Below, one piece after another: positions 41,935 through 55,100 of a stretch of 64,000 nt of DNA. The notes beneath the pieces are model-generated. The model was not told the origin of the DNA. It ran no database searches and saw only the letters and a list, made by a program, of their open reading frames with translations. How positions within the stretch are numbered: position 1 is the stretch's first letter; each line of letters begins with the position of its first letter. This stretch comes from Parus major (lineage: Eukaryota; Chordata; Aves; Passeriformes; Paridae). The stretch covers positions 22,368,566-22,432,565 of the forward strand of contig NC_031774.1 of assembly GCF_001522545.3 (NCBI RefSeq), read 5' to 3'. The position numbers and the translations under genes were made by a program.

Positions 41935-43135
41935 CTCTTTTTGCTTTAAAATATCTGATAGGTTTCCTCCCCTCCAAATCTTCCTCAGGATGAACAATCC
42001 CATCTTATTCAGCATGGCTGATTTTTCAATCCCTTCATCTTCTTCATGGCCTTTCCCTGGACTAATTTCAAGTCTACATTTTCTTTGTACTGTTGAGCCC
42101 AGACCTGAATACAGAATTTCAGATGCCCTCAACCAGTGCTGAGCAGAGGGGAGTAATCCCTTTTCCTGATTTCCTGACCTGCTGGGAATAATTTCCTGAT
42201 GCAGCCTAAGACAAATGCTAACATTTGTTGCTGATTCATTCACCTTATCATCCAGCAGGACCCCCAGGGTGTTTTTTGTCTTTTTCATCCACTTGGTTTC
42301 CTGCGCTGCTCTAGTGTGTGCAGAACTCGGCACTTCCCCTGCTGAACTCCACCAGATTCCTGGCAGCCATTCTCTGGGCTGTCAGGGTCCCTTAGAATAT
42401 CAGGGGGTAAAACTGAGGTGCACTCTGCCCCATCATCCAAGTCTTCCATGAAGATGCTGAACAGTATTGGTCCAACTGGTTCTGGGGTACACCACCAGTG
42501 ACTGGACTCCAGTTGGACTTTGTGCTGCTGCTGAAAAATCTTTGACTTGAGGATGAATTTCAGACTCTGTCAAAAGCTCAGATCAAGATAAACAACATTC
42601 ACAACTCTGCTCTCATCTACTGAGCCAGTCAACCTTGCAGGCTGCTGGGCTGACTGAGCAAGAAAGTCCTTTCATAATTGCACACCAACTCCAAATCACC
42701 TTGTCTTTAATATGTTTAGAAATTGTTTCCCTGATTATCAGCCCCATGGATTCCCTCCCCCTGAAGCAAGGCTGGCCAGTTTGTAGCTCCCAAGATCCTC
42801 TTCCTTGAGGATAAGAATGACATTTGCCTTCATCTAGCATTTAGGAATCTCCCCCAAACACAATGACCAATTAAGAGTGACCTTGCAATGACATCAGCCA
42901 ATTCCATCAGCGCTTGCTGTCAGGTCTGCTCAGGGATTTGTGTACATCTAGTTTGTTTAAATCTTCCTTAAACCAACTCTCCTTTACCAAGGGTAAGTCT
43001 TCCTCACCCCAAACTTTTCCACTGGTCTGAGAGGCCAGTGAGAGATACCAACCTCACTCAAACACATTTCCATTTTAAATGCAAGAAGGTGTGGCTGTGC
43101 TGATGCTGTCAAAGATGACTGAAGACACCAGTACC
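41935..43135 (-). mobile_element. CR1 LINE ORF2 fragment, longest copy in window
   Basis: Read on the minus strand, about 1.2 kb follows CR1 ORF2. It includes the reverse transcriptase stretch around 42450-42600, where the antisense shows GACTGGACTCCAGTTGGACT and TGAACAGTATTGGTCCAAC (the region encoding the SGVPQGSVLGP and LFNIF motifs). It goes on to the 3' coding part: GACCCCCAGGGTG antisense of CACCCTGGGGGTC, then CTGGACTAATTTCAAGTCTA. Several deletions and many stops make it non-functional. A typical CR1 3' end with ATTCTGTG units is not seen at the low-coordinate edge, so the copy looks broken on both sides. Edges are approximate. Confidence 0.87.
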
Positions 43136-46100
43136 CACAGGAGTGCCTGAATTAACCTTGGATGGGGACACTGCTAATCCTGCTTTATGCCAGATCAATC
43201 TGAATGACGAATACAGCCATCAGAAACTGCAACACAGCCTCAGTGAATCTTCTGGAATACATTCGCTGCAATATCATTTGAGTGCATGAGACTAAGGGAG
43301 GAAAATTGATTAGCAGATTCATTCCTTCTGGACTCAGGTTATGATCAGGAATTAAACCCTTGGTGTTTAATAGTGCAGAGAGAATTATCATGCTCAAATT
43401 ATGCTACCTCAGTGGGCTCCCCACTTATGCTGTAGAAAGGAGTACCACTAGAAGAAGAATTTTGTCTTTGTCAGGAATGTCACAGAGCAGTATTTTGCAG
43501 GACAAATATATGACTTAAATTAAATAAGTAATTAAAAAATTGGGGAAAATAAGGAGTGTGTCAGATCTCAAGACCCTTCTGTGGCAAAGTGGAAAACAGA
43601 TTTTGCCTAAGGGGAAAAAAACACCCCACAAAATTATTTCTCCTACAGGGTTTTCTGGTTTGCAGCAGAATTTTTTTTCACACTCTCAGAATAATCATAA
43701 CATTATTCAAACAGTGAGCATCCAAACAATTAGAAACAGGGATAATGAGCATGATGAAAAGTTTTGTCTTACAAGGATCCACCATCAAAGCATAACAGGT
43801 CATAAATGACAGGTAGCAAACAAAAAGAAAACTTTTTATCTACACTACCTTATCCTTGGAAGAGCAGCAGAAAAATGAAGTACAAACATAGAGAAGTATT
43901 CTATTTGATTAAAAATATAACATTCATTAAATATCCTTCAGTCCTCCCTTAGAATTTATTTCCTAGAGAGGCAGTTGTCACAAGTAAACAGACTTGAGGA
44001 ACTCCATTTTTTAAAGGGCACATGCACTTCAGTTCTCTTCACAGGACACAACACTACTTAAGTTCATCTGCTGGGAAGCCATTTTTCTTTCAAGGACAAA
44101 CAAAGCAAATAGTACCTCCCCCATGGCTATGACATTTTAATTAACCTATCATTTCTAGAATATAATAGCTTGTCAGCAAAAATTGTGAACTGATTTCAAT
44201 AAGGTTCCCCATTCCAGATGATAAGTATCTTTAATTAGTATTTAAGCACTACTAGGTAGCCATATTTGGATGGTTCAAACTGCTTTTATTAGGCTTGATA
44301 GCCATTAGGAGTTTAAAAAGAGCATCTTGCATTAAACTTTGTCTTCAAGACATATTCTCAAAAGAGCAACTAGGAAGTTCCTGCTGGCCATCTTAACAGT
44401 AATTTTTTCAAGTGCATCTACAATTAGGACTTCAGTGTTGTGTAGGTGTGTTTAATCTAGAGTTACACTGAATGGAGGTGCAATCAGGCTACGATGACTT
44501 CCACTTTATTGTGGTTAGCTGCTGTTTCCCTCCCTGGTGTATTAAAACTATCTGAAATCTATCTGACTACAAGCCACTGAAATACTGGCAACAGACCACT
44601 GAGAAATAGATATACATGACAAACAGGGCTTTTCCTACAGCTTTACCATCTCCCAGCAGTTATGGACTAAGGCACTATTAAAGCAAAATTCAATTAATTT
44701 ATAATTATGCAGCAATAATGATTATGTTTTCTTTTTCTCTGAACATCTGTCATGAAATGTTTTCATCCTCACTGAACATTAGTCAAACACCTGCTTCTCT
44801 GAGCTGTGATGCTGTGGGGAATTATTCTCCTGCAGGGGTTTAATATGTGCTGAAATGGGAATGAGTATCTGTGCCTTTAATTAACAAGGAAAAATATAAT
44901 AATATCAAAATCCTCTAACACCTCTTGGAAGCTGAAACATAAACTTAAGTTCTCTTTCAAATTGTGTTGACCCACTTGAAGCCATTTCAAAACGAGGATC
45001 AAGACCAATTATGAGGAGTTTCATATCTGAAAGACAGTGCAGTATCATTAAGCTTTAGGGTTTAGAATTCCTCCTCCTCTTTGTCTTTGACTTGTTTCAT
45101 TTCCTATAAAATCAGGATCCAAGCATATTAGAGTAGTTTAAGTGCTTGTGCTTTTACTTGGCACATGCAGTTCAATCTATATTTCCCATTCTCATTCCTC
45201 GTATATAAATTCTACCTTGTTTTTACAAGAAATTGTCAATTACTTGAATTGAAAATATATAAAAATGTACATGGAAACACTTAGAAAACAGTAATATTTT
45301 GTTTAACAAAAAACTTATTAAACAATTACTGTTAATAAATGGTGACACAGTATGAACTCAAACATGAGGTTCTTACGTTTCACATATTTTAAGGCTTGTA
45401 TTACACACCAGTAGGCTGAAAGCTGAATTAGTCCTGCCACTGGCCTAATTTAAATGATGTCAGGGCAGATGCAAACAGAGCTCACCACCTGGTGACATCT
45501 TCATGAGTAATGCATTAGTATTATTCAGAATATATGTCCTCAAATTAGGCATATTTCCCAGCCTTTACAGCCTTATCAGAGTCAACTTCTGGAGACCAGC
45601 ATGGCTCCTTAAAATTGAGAAACAAAGACAAAACCATAGTATGCATAAATGGCAATGCAGTTGAATAAATTATAATGGAAAAGTAGTGAATCAACCTGAA
45701 TATGAGACAGACTGTTATAACTCCAGTAAAGAAATTAGCAAGCTGCAGGATGGTTACAACCATACCTACAGGGACAGCTCAGCCCTTGTTCCTTTATTCC
45801 CTTTCTGGAGTGAGACTCCTAAACACCAGATTTTTACTGCAAAGTTCTCCATACATGCAAAATCCATGGCCCTCCTGAAACACACTGCTAGATTTCAACA
45901 ACCATTTCAGACACCATATTGTCTGAGTGCAGTCTCCATCCACAGACTACAATTCCAGCATAATGTATACACAGGCTATTGGTATAACCATTTGGAAAAC
46001 AAATTTCTGGGATTTCTTCTCTAACCATGAGAATACATGGAACAGTGCTGGATGTGAGGGTTTTATTGTACAACAAAGCAAACTGCTTGCTGAGTTGTGT

Positions 46101-49100
46101 TTAGTACCTGTCCCCTAAAGTTGGGTTAAGATTATACTAATTTTGACCTCCAAGCAATTAAATTTTCAAAGGGGCAACTGTGTTTCACTAATTTGCATCT
46201 TTTAATTCTGCTGAGCCAGAGAAGGCCTTCTGTAACTTTTCTCAGCTATATTATCACAGTACAATAGTAGCTACAGGTAGTGTGTGGCTGGTGCCAATAG
46301 AGACAAGGCTTTGCAGTAATGCTAGAATCACTGCAAGTATCCTGAGCTAAACTTTGAATCTAGTTCAAAATTTTGAGACTTGCAGTTCAGGTCTCCTTAG
46401 GGCCTCATGCTAGTATTATATCTAATTTAATGAAGAATGAAAAACTTACACTGGTTTCAAGATAATAATTGAGTAGGCTCCAGTTCTGGCAAGATCAAAA
46501 TATAAAACTGTAGGGATCTTGGAACCAAAAGAATTTGGACTAAATGGTAAAAACAAGAATTATTCACACTGCTCTCTGCACATTTAGAGTGGTCACCATC
46601 ATTTCTAAATACCTGGACAACAAGGGGAAAAACCCTAAAATGAGTGACTTAAATTTTCTCCTAACAATATCGTCTCAAAATACAAAGCCTAAAAACAACA
46701 TAGTCAGAATGATACATACATACATTCTAGAACATAGATAAATAATCTTAAGTCAGTAATGGCAAAACAAAAAAAACTGTCACTATGAATTTGGGAAGTA
46801 CATGTCTGGGGAAAAGCATTGCTAATTATTTCATCTCTTAATAAGGCTGTAGGGAAAGAAATGACAGAGAACTGATCTGGGTTTCTTGCCCTAAACCCCC
46901 AGAAAGAACTATTACAGTCCAAGGGTGTAGTGGCTGATAAACATTCATGACACCTCACACTGAAGAGCAGAATAAATATATGACAACTATAGAGAGAAGA
47001 TGCACAACTATCTCAATATTAAAGCCTTAATAATTAAAAGATACATACCCGTAAAGTATCCTATTTTTTTCCTGATGTCTTGCTATAATGTGCACTCCGC
47101 TGGTTCTGGGCAGGCATTCCTGCACCTAGATCAAGAAAACTGAGGTTCTTCAATTCCTAAGTACACTTCAGCATGGTGTAAAGGAAACACTCTACACTTA
47201 TTTCTTTTTAATTATGGAGTTCATGAGGTATAAAGAAATACAAAGCAAGTGGAAAGCTGGGAAAACTGGAATACATTAGGGAACAGCACACTACAAACAA
47301 ATCTGTTAGAGGCAATTAACTTTTTTCTCTCTTGACCTATTTATTCCTATTCTGTTGACATTTTAATCCAAATAAATGAATGAGGTACAAAATTAGTCCT
47401 TTTTCAGAACTGATGGAAGGAAGAACTAAATAAAAAACATACCCAGAAGAATAATTGTTAAAGATATTTTGGAGAATGTCTCTAGAACAGTCTATGTTAT
47501 TTTCTTGTATTGGCCAATGAGTAAAGCTGGTGAAAATTTTTGTACATGTTTGGATTATACTGAGCAGTCCTGTCCTTGACCAGTCACAGCACTGCACTCC
47601 ACTCATATCTAGTTTGAAATTTTCAGGTGCAAACTATAAGATTTGTAAGACTCAAAAGAGACAAAATCTGCACAGCTTAATTCAAAAACAAGTCAAGATT
47701 ACGGTCATTATAACACCTGAGCTGTGTATATTTATCAGTATATTTAGGAGCTTTGGTTAGGATTCAATGAAAACTTTGTAACCATGAAACACAGAGTATT
47801 TGCACGTGTCTAGGGCCTTCTGATACCAAAACTTTTAAAAATCTGTTCTAGATGTTGCAGTCTTAAAAAGTATGTACATATCACAGAGACAAAGAAAGGC
47901 AACACATACATTAAGCACAGTGCAAAGAAAAAAATTTAGAAAGTTTAATAGAGTATAGGAGAAAGGACACTGCCTTTAAAGGGACAGAAGACTCAAATTG
48001 CTGGCACAAAGTAAATCCTTGGATAGGTCCAAAATCTGCAAAAAAAAACTAGGAAGAAAACTATGCTCATTATCATCAGAAGCTGCAGTTAAACAAAAAA
48101 CTTTATTTCCATGTCTATTTTTTCTTTGCAGCTATTTTTCCTGGTACTCAGATTAATCTTTTCTTGAATGTAGCCTGTATAGATCAGAAATGCATACAAG
48201 AGCAATCTTCCTAGATGCTGCTGAAAAATGTTACAGCATGAAACACTTTGTCATCAGTCAGAAAATCACCGTTTTTCCCACAAAGCTCTCAGATAATTTG
48301 AACTACCCTGTGGACTAAGTTTTCCTTATCTGTGAAGAAATTGCCAGAATAAAATGCTTCAGCTAAATTTTTGAGACGTCTCAGTAGCAAGAGAATTGTA
48401 AGGAATGCTTCAATCAGCATACCTTCCTGGAATCCAAAATGCATCCTCAGGAAAACATGGATTCCAACAGTCTCTGATAAAAGGCTTGCTGCCTTCCATC
48501 TGCAAACAGATACACCACTAAATGGTACTACTGCTGAAAACAAGGATCACTCATCTCAGCAATTTTCAATTGTGATTCCTGGCAAACCGTTTTCCCTAAT
48601 TGCAGGAGATGCTAGAGATACTTAACTTGAGCATTGACATGATAATCTGATGATGCTCTCAGGCATCCATTCCAGAGTACTGATAATAATGTAAACAGAA
48701 GGAAAAAGGATTTATGGAATTTGGAACATCCTTGTCTGCTTGTGTATATATTACTTCATTGTCATACACAAATAGAAGCTTGACCTATGTGAGGAATTCT
48801 GAGAAAGCATTACATCAGCAACACAAAATTCCTCAGACAAGTAGATAATAATAAGAAAACTTGGGTACAGTGCACTGTACAAGTACACACGCTTGAAAAA
48901 CTGAATCCTCCCCAGACAGAATCTGAAAACTCCAGAGTTTTCACTGAAATCAGTATAAGCATTTTTGTCCAATAACATGTTCTTAAGTGATAAGACTCAA
49001 CAACTCTTTGAATGTCTCCAATAATGAAATGTAGTTCACGTTCTTGATTGCTCAGTCACTGAGTGTGTGCCATGATAAACAAGTGGCAGACTTCAAACTA

Positions 49101-52100
49101 AAACTGTTGGTCATAGATACTGTCCTCTAATAAAAACATCCCAGTTAGAATGGACACTGATTTCACAAATCATTTCCTAGCCATACTGCTGTGCACTGAT
49201 ACACTCTGTACTTCCTATAACTTGAAAATGATTAATTAACATGACACATCAATGTACCTCCTTATGCATGAACAGCTGTTCCTACACTTTCCAGATGGAT
49301 ATACTTAAAGTCCTATCATTCATGTTATATACCACTCACAAGTGGTTATCCAAAAACCTCAAGATGCAAAAATACTAAATACTTTAAGAGAACATCAAGG
49401 TAATTTTTTAGCAAGATTAAAAAAGTCTTGAGGCTTAATTTCATGTAGCTGTTCTGACAGGCAGCCTGCACACTAAAGAGTCTGTCCAGTTCCACAAATG
49501 CAAATTAATGATGATTCCTCACAGATAAGCAGCAACTTAGATGAGCTGTGAAACCAACAGGGGAAAACCAAACCCTAATCCCGGGTATTTCCACTCTGGC
49601 ACTCTCAGTACTCTTTCATGCAGTTCTACTCTCGGGAATTCAATAAGCTTTCTGCTTTTCATTGTTTGTGCTAGGGCTAAATGATCTACTGTTTCTGGAA
49701 AAGCTTTACTTCTCCTAGAAACCTTTTAATCTATTGTTTCAGGATTAAGAAGTCTGAACAAAAAGGATTTTTTTTTCCTTTTTCTTCTGAGAACCATAAA
49801 AATGTAATATATAGAAGATGAAATTTGATTAAGAAATCAGATGTGTTGATAATATCTTTGCATTTAGCTTTGTTTTCGGTTTTTGTATATATGGAGGGTT
49901 TCTTTGAGATATAAAGGGTCAGAGTAGAAGACCACTCCATGTATAAGCAGAGACAGGGAAGCAATCAGTTGGAAATAAAAGCTGGCAACAGCAGTAGAGA
50001 ACTTGCTGGAGAAGTTACTGCATAAAAGGAGAGAGTAATGGACACTGTTGTGCCTTGTACTAGCAGCATGCTCAGAAAACTTATTTACGACTCCCTTTCA
50101 ATCAGACAACACTACTGCCTTGTTTCTAAACTAAATTTTAATTTTAAATAAATTTAATTTTAGAATTTAAAATTTTAAATTTAAATTATAAAATGAATTC
50201 AAGCTGGATAAGAGAGACTTAAGCAAAAGAGTGGCAATGTTGAGAGAAAAAATTGTATCACATGGAATTAGCCCTAACTAGTTCTTGTGGACTCCAGACA
50301 TCTGCTGTCAGGAGGGGTCACCACTCTTTCTCAGGCAGTAATAAGAGACAGAAGCATTTTCAGAGACTTAAAGCTTGCTTTCAGCACCAAATTGTTGGCA
50401 ACAGCTTACAGTAGTAAGCTACTTGCTACAGGAGAGAAGTTAAAATCTATCTTGTAGATGGCCAGCAAGGCCAATGGCTGCTACTTCAGAAATAAAATAA
50501 CTCTTATCAGTAAAGAATTATGTAGTTTTCTTTTTTTCAATCACTGTGGGTGGCTTTATCAGAAGGAAACCCTTCATGAGAAGCTACGAAGAGGGAGTAA
50601 CATCAACAGTGCACTGAGAAAACTCAGACTGTTTTACTATGGAGGCAGTACAGCAGAGCAGCTGTACTAACATGATGCACCTTATCAGAAAGCAACAGGA
50701 TGTTCTGGAACCAGTGTCCATCCAGCACAAAATCACAACAAAATAATGTCTGTCTGTTAAACAAATCCTGAAGGGGCAGCCCAGGAAGAGAAGAACAACA
50801 AGACCTTCAGTTAATTACAGGACTGCAAACCTTTGTATCAAGCCAAACATTACCTTGGTTGCATCCTGGTCTTCTTGAGGCTTCTTCAGATGCTTCAACA
50901 GATTTTATCCCTTCATGTAAGATACAGAGCTGTCTATGTGTGCATCTCAAGAATGAAAAAGGGCATGAGTCAGCTCTAGACATTTCACCAAAAGGTGAGA
51001 AAAGCCTGGTATTCCAATGGCTCCTTCACTTATTTTCCTACTCAATTTTAAAAGCACAGAAATGAAAGATATACATTCACATTTACTGCCAAAAGTGTCA
51101 TTGACTAATACCAGACCAATCAGCACAGAAAGGAACTTGTTTCAATTCACAGTTAAACAGATTTAGCATACACAGTCAGTTATTAACTTCCAAGAGAAGG
51201 AATGAGAGCACAAAAAGTACACAAGATAATTTCTTAATTAAACTGTGCTGTTTCAGAACCAAACATGTAAATATACTATCAATGACAAAGGTCATCAGCA
51301 TGTAGGAGGTATCTAAGATAACCTCCTGAGTCTGATTTCTGATACTTGGATTCCTTGAGGTAAAGTTTGGGGTTGTTTTTTTTTTCATACACACATAATG
51401 GCAAATAAACAATATATATAACCAAACAAAATATTAATGTTACCTAAATAAAAGGAAGCATAAAAAATAATATTGAATTTAGCATTACAGATTAAATGTT
51501 TAAGAAATTTTATGTCTACAATTATTATTCATATTACTGTACTGTCTGGGGATCCTACTGAATGAACAATCCCACTGGGACAAAGAGGTGGAAACACTAA
51601 AAAAGGCAATTCCTGGATCATAAATCTCATAGTCTAAACATTGGACAAAAGGAATGAGAAATACACTCAGGAACACACAAAAGAGCAAATATGAAAGAGC
51701 AAATATGTAATAAAAAGTAACCATAGCATATCATCAGCCCTAAAGAAATTCATTTTGAGCAGGGAGATACATTGCATCTATAATATTCTAATATTAACAA
51801 AACTATTTTTCTGTTGTTTATAAACAAAAGGAACAGTTAAGGGAATGAATCTATCAATCCTAAATCCAGTACATAAGATTCTCTCGCCCCTGTATTATCT
51901 CTACTCATGTACAGGTTAAAAAATGGCCAAACCAGCCAAAAAAGATTTTTCTATCTTTGCTGAATAACTGAATCTTATTCATACACAACCATCATTTTAA
52001 GAAAAGCTTACACCATCTGAAAAAACATACCATCTGAAGCAAGAATGAAACTGTCTAATTCCAAAAGTCAGAACTTATTGTGTATAACAATTTTATTCTC

Positions 52101-55100
52101 AAGTGGAAACAAAATTTTATAGATGTTACAAACTGACCAGAGATTTAGAATTATAAACTCATTATCACAGGTCATTCTCCAGCAATAAGGTGAACTACTG
52201 AAGCAAACTACTCCCACCAACATAACACAGGCCCAATTCCTCCTCATTCACAAAGAAGCAAGCAGGATGTCCTGGCTTTTGGTCTCTTTCCATTCTTCCA
52301 GCTTGCTACTACTTGGAAAGGTGTCAGCAAATACTCTTGGCTTCTTGAAGAGATGGATCTTCTGTAGACAGCCAAACTGGACAGCAATCTCCACATTCAG
52401 TGGCTTCTCACAGCTGAGCTGCAATATCCTCGTGGCTCTGCTTGCAGTGGACTAATTAACCAAGAATGGTGCAGCTGTATTACACAAACCACCCCCACCC
52501 ACCAACTTACCAGAGAGAAACATTAAAACTAAGTTATAAAGGATACCAAGGCTGAAGGGCAGCAAATTATCTGTATAGTCCTGTAACAAGACTGCATCCA
52601 CATTGTGTTTCTTGCAAATTAAGCTGCAGGCATTAGTGTATAATAAGCACTAGCCAAAAATGAATAGGGAATGTTATGAAAATATATCTTTCATCTGGTC
52701 TCTTCATACTTAGCATGGTATGAGCTGTAAATCTTCTTATTAAAGGCATTTCTATGCCTTGTAAGCCTCCTAAACACCTATCAGGCACATCAGATTATAG
52801 TGTTTCCTCTTTGAATCCTTCACTATACTAATGAAGGACAACACAAAAATGTGTTTCTAAAAAATAAAAACAAAAATGCAAACATGCCAGGAATATAATT
52901 TCACATGTTATTATGAAAACCCAAATACAGACTTTTCCCTTGGAATCCTGGTCAAGTAATGACCACTGGGTAAGGAAATCAAAATATGTGAAGCAGAAAG
53001 GCATGAAGAAGGTTCATACAACCACTGTCAATCAGGATCAGATGCATGGTAGGGCTAATATAAGAACAAAAAATGTCACAGTCTTCAGGAAACATCAGGC
53101 TAGCTGCTTCTTGGTGCAACTCAAGTATGTCTTTAAGACAGTTAAGAGGAAATGGGATGAGGTCTGTTATACTTCTTGAAGAAAATGTAGGATATTTGGG
53201 ACTTCATCTCACCATCCTCCAGAAAACCCTTCATATACTAAAATGAAAACAAAACCTCGAGTCTGGATAAAGTGGAAAAATCATGCAAAACTGAAAGTAA
53301 AACCAGTACATGTACTGCCAGCAGTTATAAAACATGTACAGTACAGTGCAGGGGAGATGGCTCCTTCCCTCAGCAGCACCTCCCACGGAGCCAGCCTGAG
53401 TGTGACGTTAATTCTGAGCAATGGCAAAGACATTTTTGTGCAAACAACTGGCATGCCTTTGCAGTAATCCAAACTTGTTTGAATTGCAGTGGCAATAGGA
53501 TTCTGCTGACAAGCTGAGTCAAAGGAAACAAGCATAAAAAATAAAGGGATTCCACTGAATAGCAAATATCACCAGCATTGTCTGTGCACAGTAGTGAACG
53601 GACTAAACACCAGCAAACATCAGGGGAAGGGATTCAGCAGTAACACTGAAAGACCTCTGCCTTATGTACTTCAATTCCTAAATAATCTTGTACTCAGTGA
53701 ATGCAACCAGCGATGCAAGCAAGCATACAAGCAATTCTTTTTTGCAGGCTTGGGAATTTTATACTATCCTCTTATTTGTATCATGCAGGGCCACGTTTCA
53801 TGCTTTTTAGAAATGAACAAGATACTATGAAGTCAAACAAAACCTGTATGCAGTTCATATTTATAAATAACTTTCTTTGCTTCAGTCTTGCTCCAGGTAA
53901 GCTTGCAGGTAGATAGAGAGAACCCTGACAAAAGTCTGGAGACTACAATTACAATTCTAGGGGCACCTTAGGAAAGTAGAATTTAAATTAGCTTTAAATG
54001 CACTTTTAATTCCATGCAATAAGAAAACTAACTTTTTGAGCCCCTTGACAACCTGCTCCCGTGCCACCAAAATAGGAATGAAACTGTAGTTTCAATAATA
54101 ACAAACAAGAATCAGAATATGACCATGATGTTTATACACAACTTGGACTGGTGTTAGGCAAAATCAAAAGGAGGGTTGCAAAGTCTATATACGATTTCAC
54201 TAGCTGAGGCCCTTCACCCAGTACAGAAATGTTTATTTGTGGCTTTATAAGGTGATATAGCAACTCATATTAAAAGCACAATATCATGTTTTACTAAATT
54301 CCCTCTCCTTTCCATTTCCCAAACTAAGCAAATTATTTTAATCTGGATTCCTCTGTCACATCAGAGATTACATTGTGAAGAAACTAATGACCTGGAAAAA
54401 CCAAGTTCAATTCACTGTTATGAAAAGGTTCCAAATGGTAGGTGCTATTCCACTGGCAGGAAGAAAAATCTCCCTCCCCCTATCAAGAATTTGTCATGAA
54501 AATTTTCCACTTATTTTCTATTATGTTCCTAGCTCAGAAGACCCTTATTTTATAATTGCAAACCAAAGAAACATAAAACCCATTATGAAGTAAACATTTA
54601 CATTGTGAATATCTCCCTGTAAAAAAAGGTACCACCAGATCTCCTTTCAGAAAATTGGTAAAGGAGAAAAATCTTTTTGTTTTTCCTAGTTTTCTTAAAG
54701 TTCAGTGATAGAATTAAACAAAAAAGACTAATCTGAAGGTAAACATTTAAAAATATGTAAAAACTTTGAAATAAAATATCACTTTTCATTAACAAATCTG
54801 TAATACTCAGCAGCTCACGTGGGCAGGATGGTGGTAGAGAAAGCCTGTAAATCCCACGCATTTGACCATGGGCTGGCCTGAAAATCAAGAACTCAGGTCA
54901 GTGGTATATCAATGTCACAGAAGACCACTGAACCACTCAGAATAAATTTCTTAGCTTCCAAGCAGCACGAAGAATACGGTTTCCAAAGGTTACATTTAGC
55001 TGGCAAGTAAGTTTTTACAGAGAATGTGATGGTGGTAACACAAAATCACAAAGAACGCAAGAGTGCTGTTCATATTGGGTTTTATGTATGCAACATGCAT

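Noticed and set aside
45686..46024. 112-codon plus-strand open frame with a protein-like composition
   Set aside because: There is no recognisable homology, and no promoter or splice context convinced me. Similar frames occur on both strands, so chance is the simplest explanation.
48428..48466. 9-bp inverted repeat TGGAATCCA / TGGATTCCA
   Set aside because: A 9-bp pair is expected by chance in a window of this size and has no supporting context.
50458..50490. Words resembling the CR1 segment GGCCAGCAAGGCCAATGGC
   Set aside because: Only about 20 bases match, and neither flank continues as CR1.
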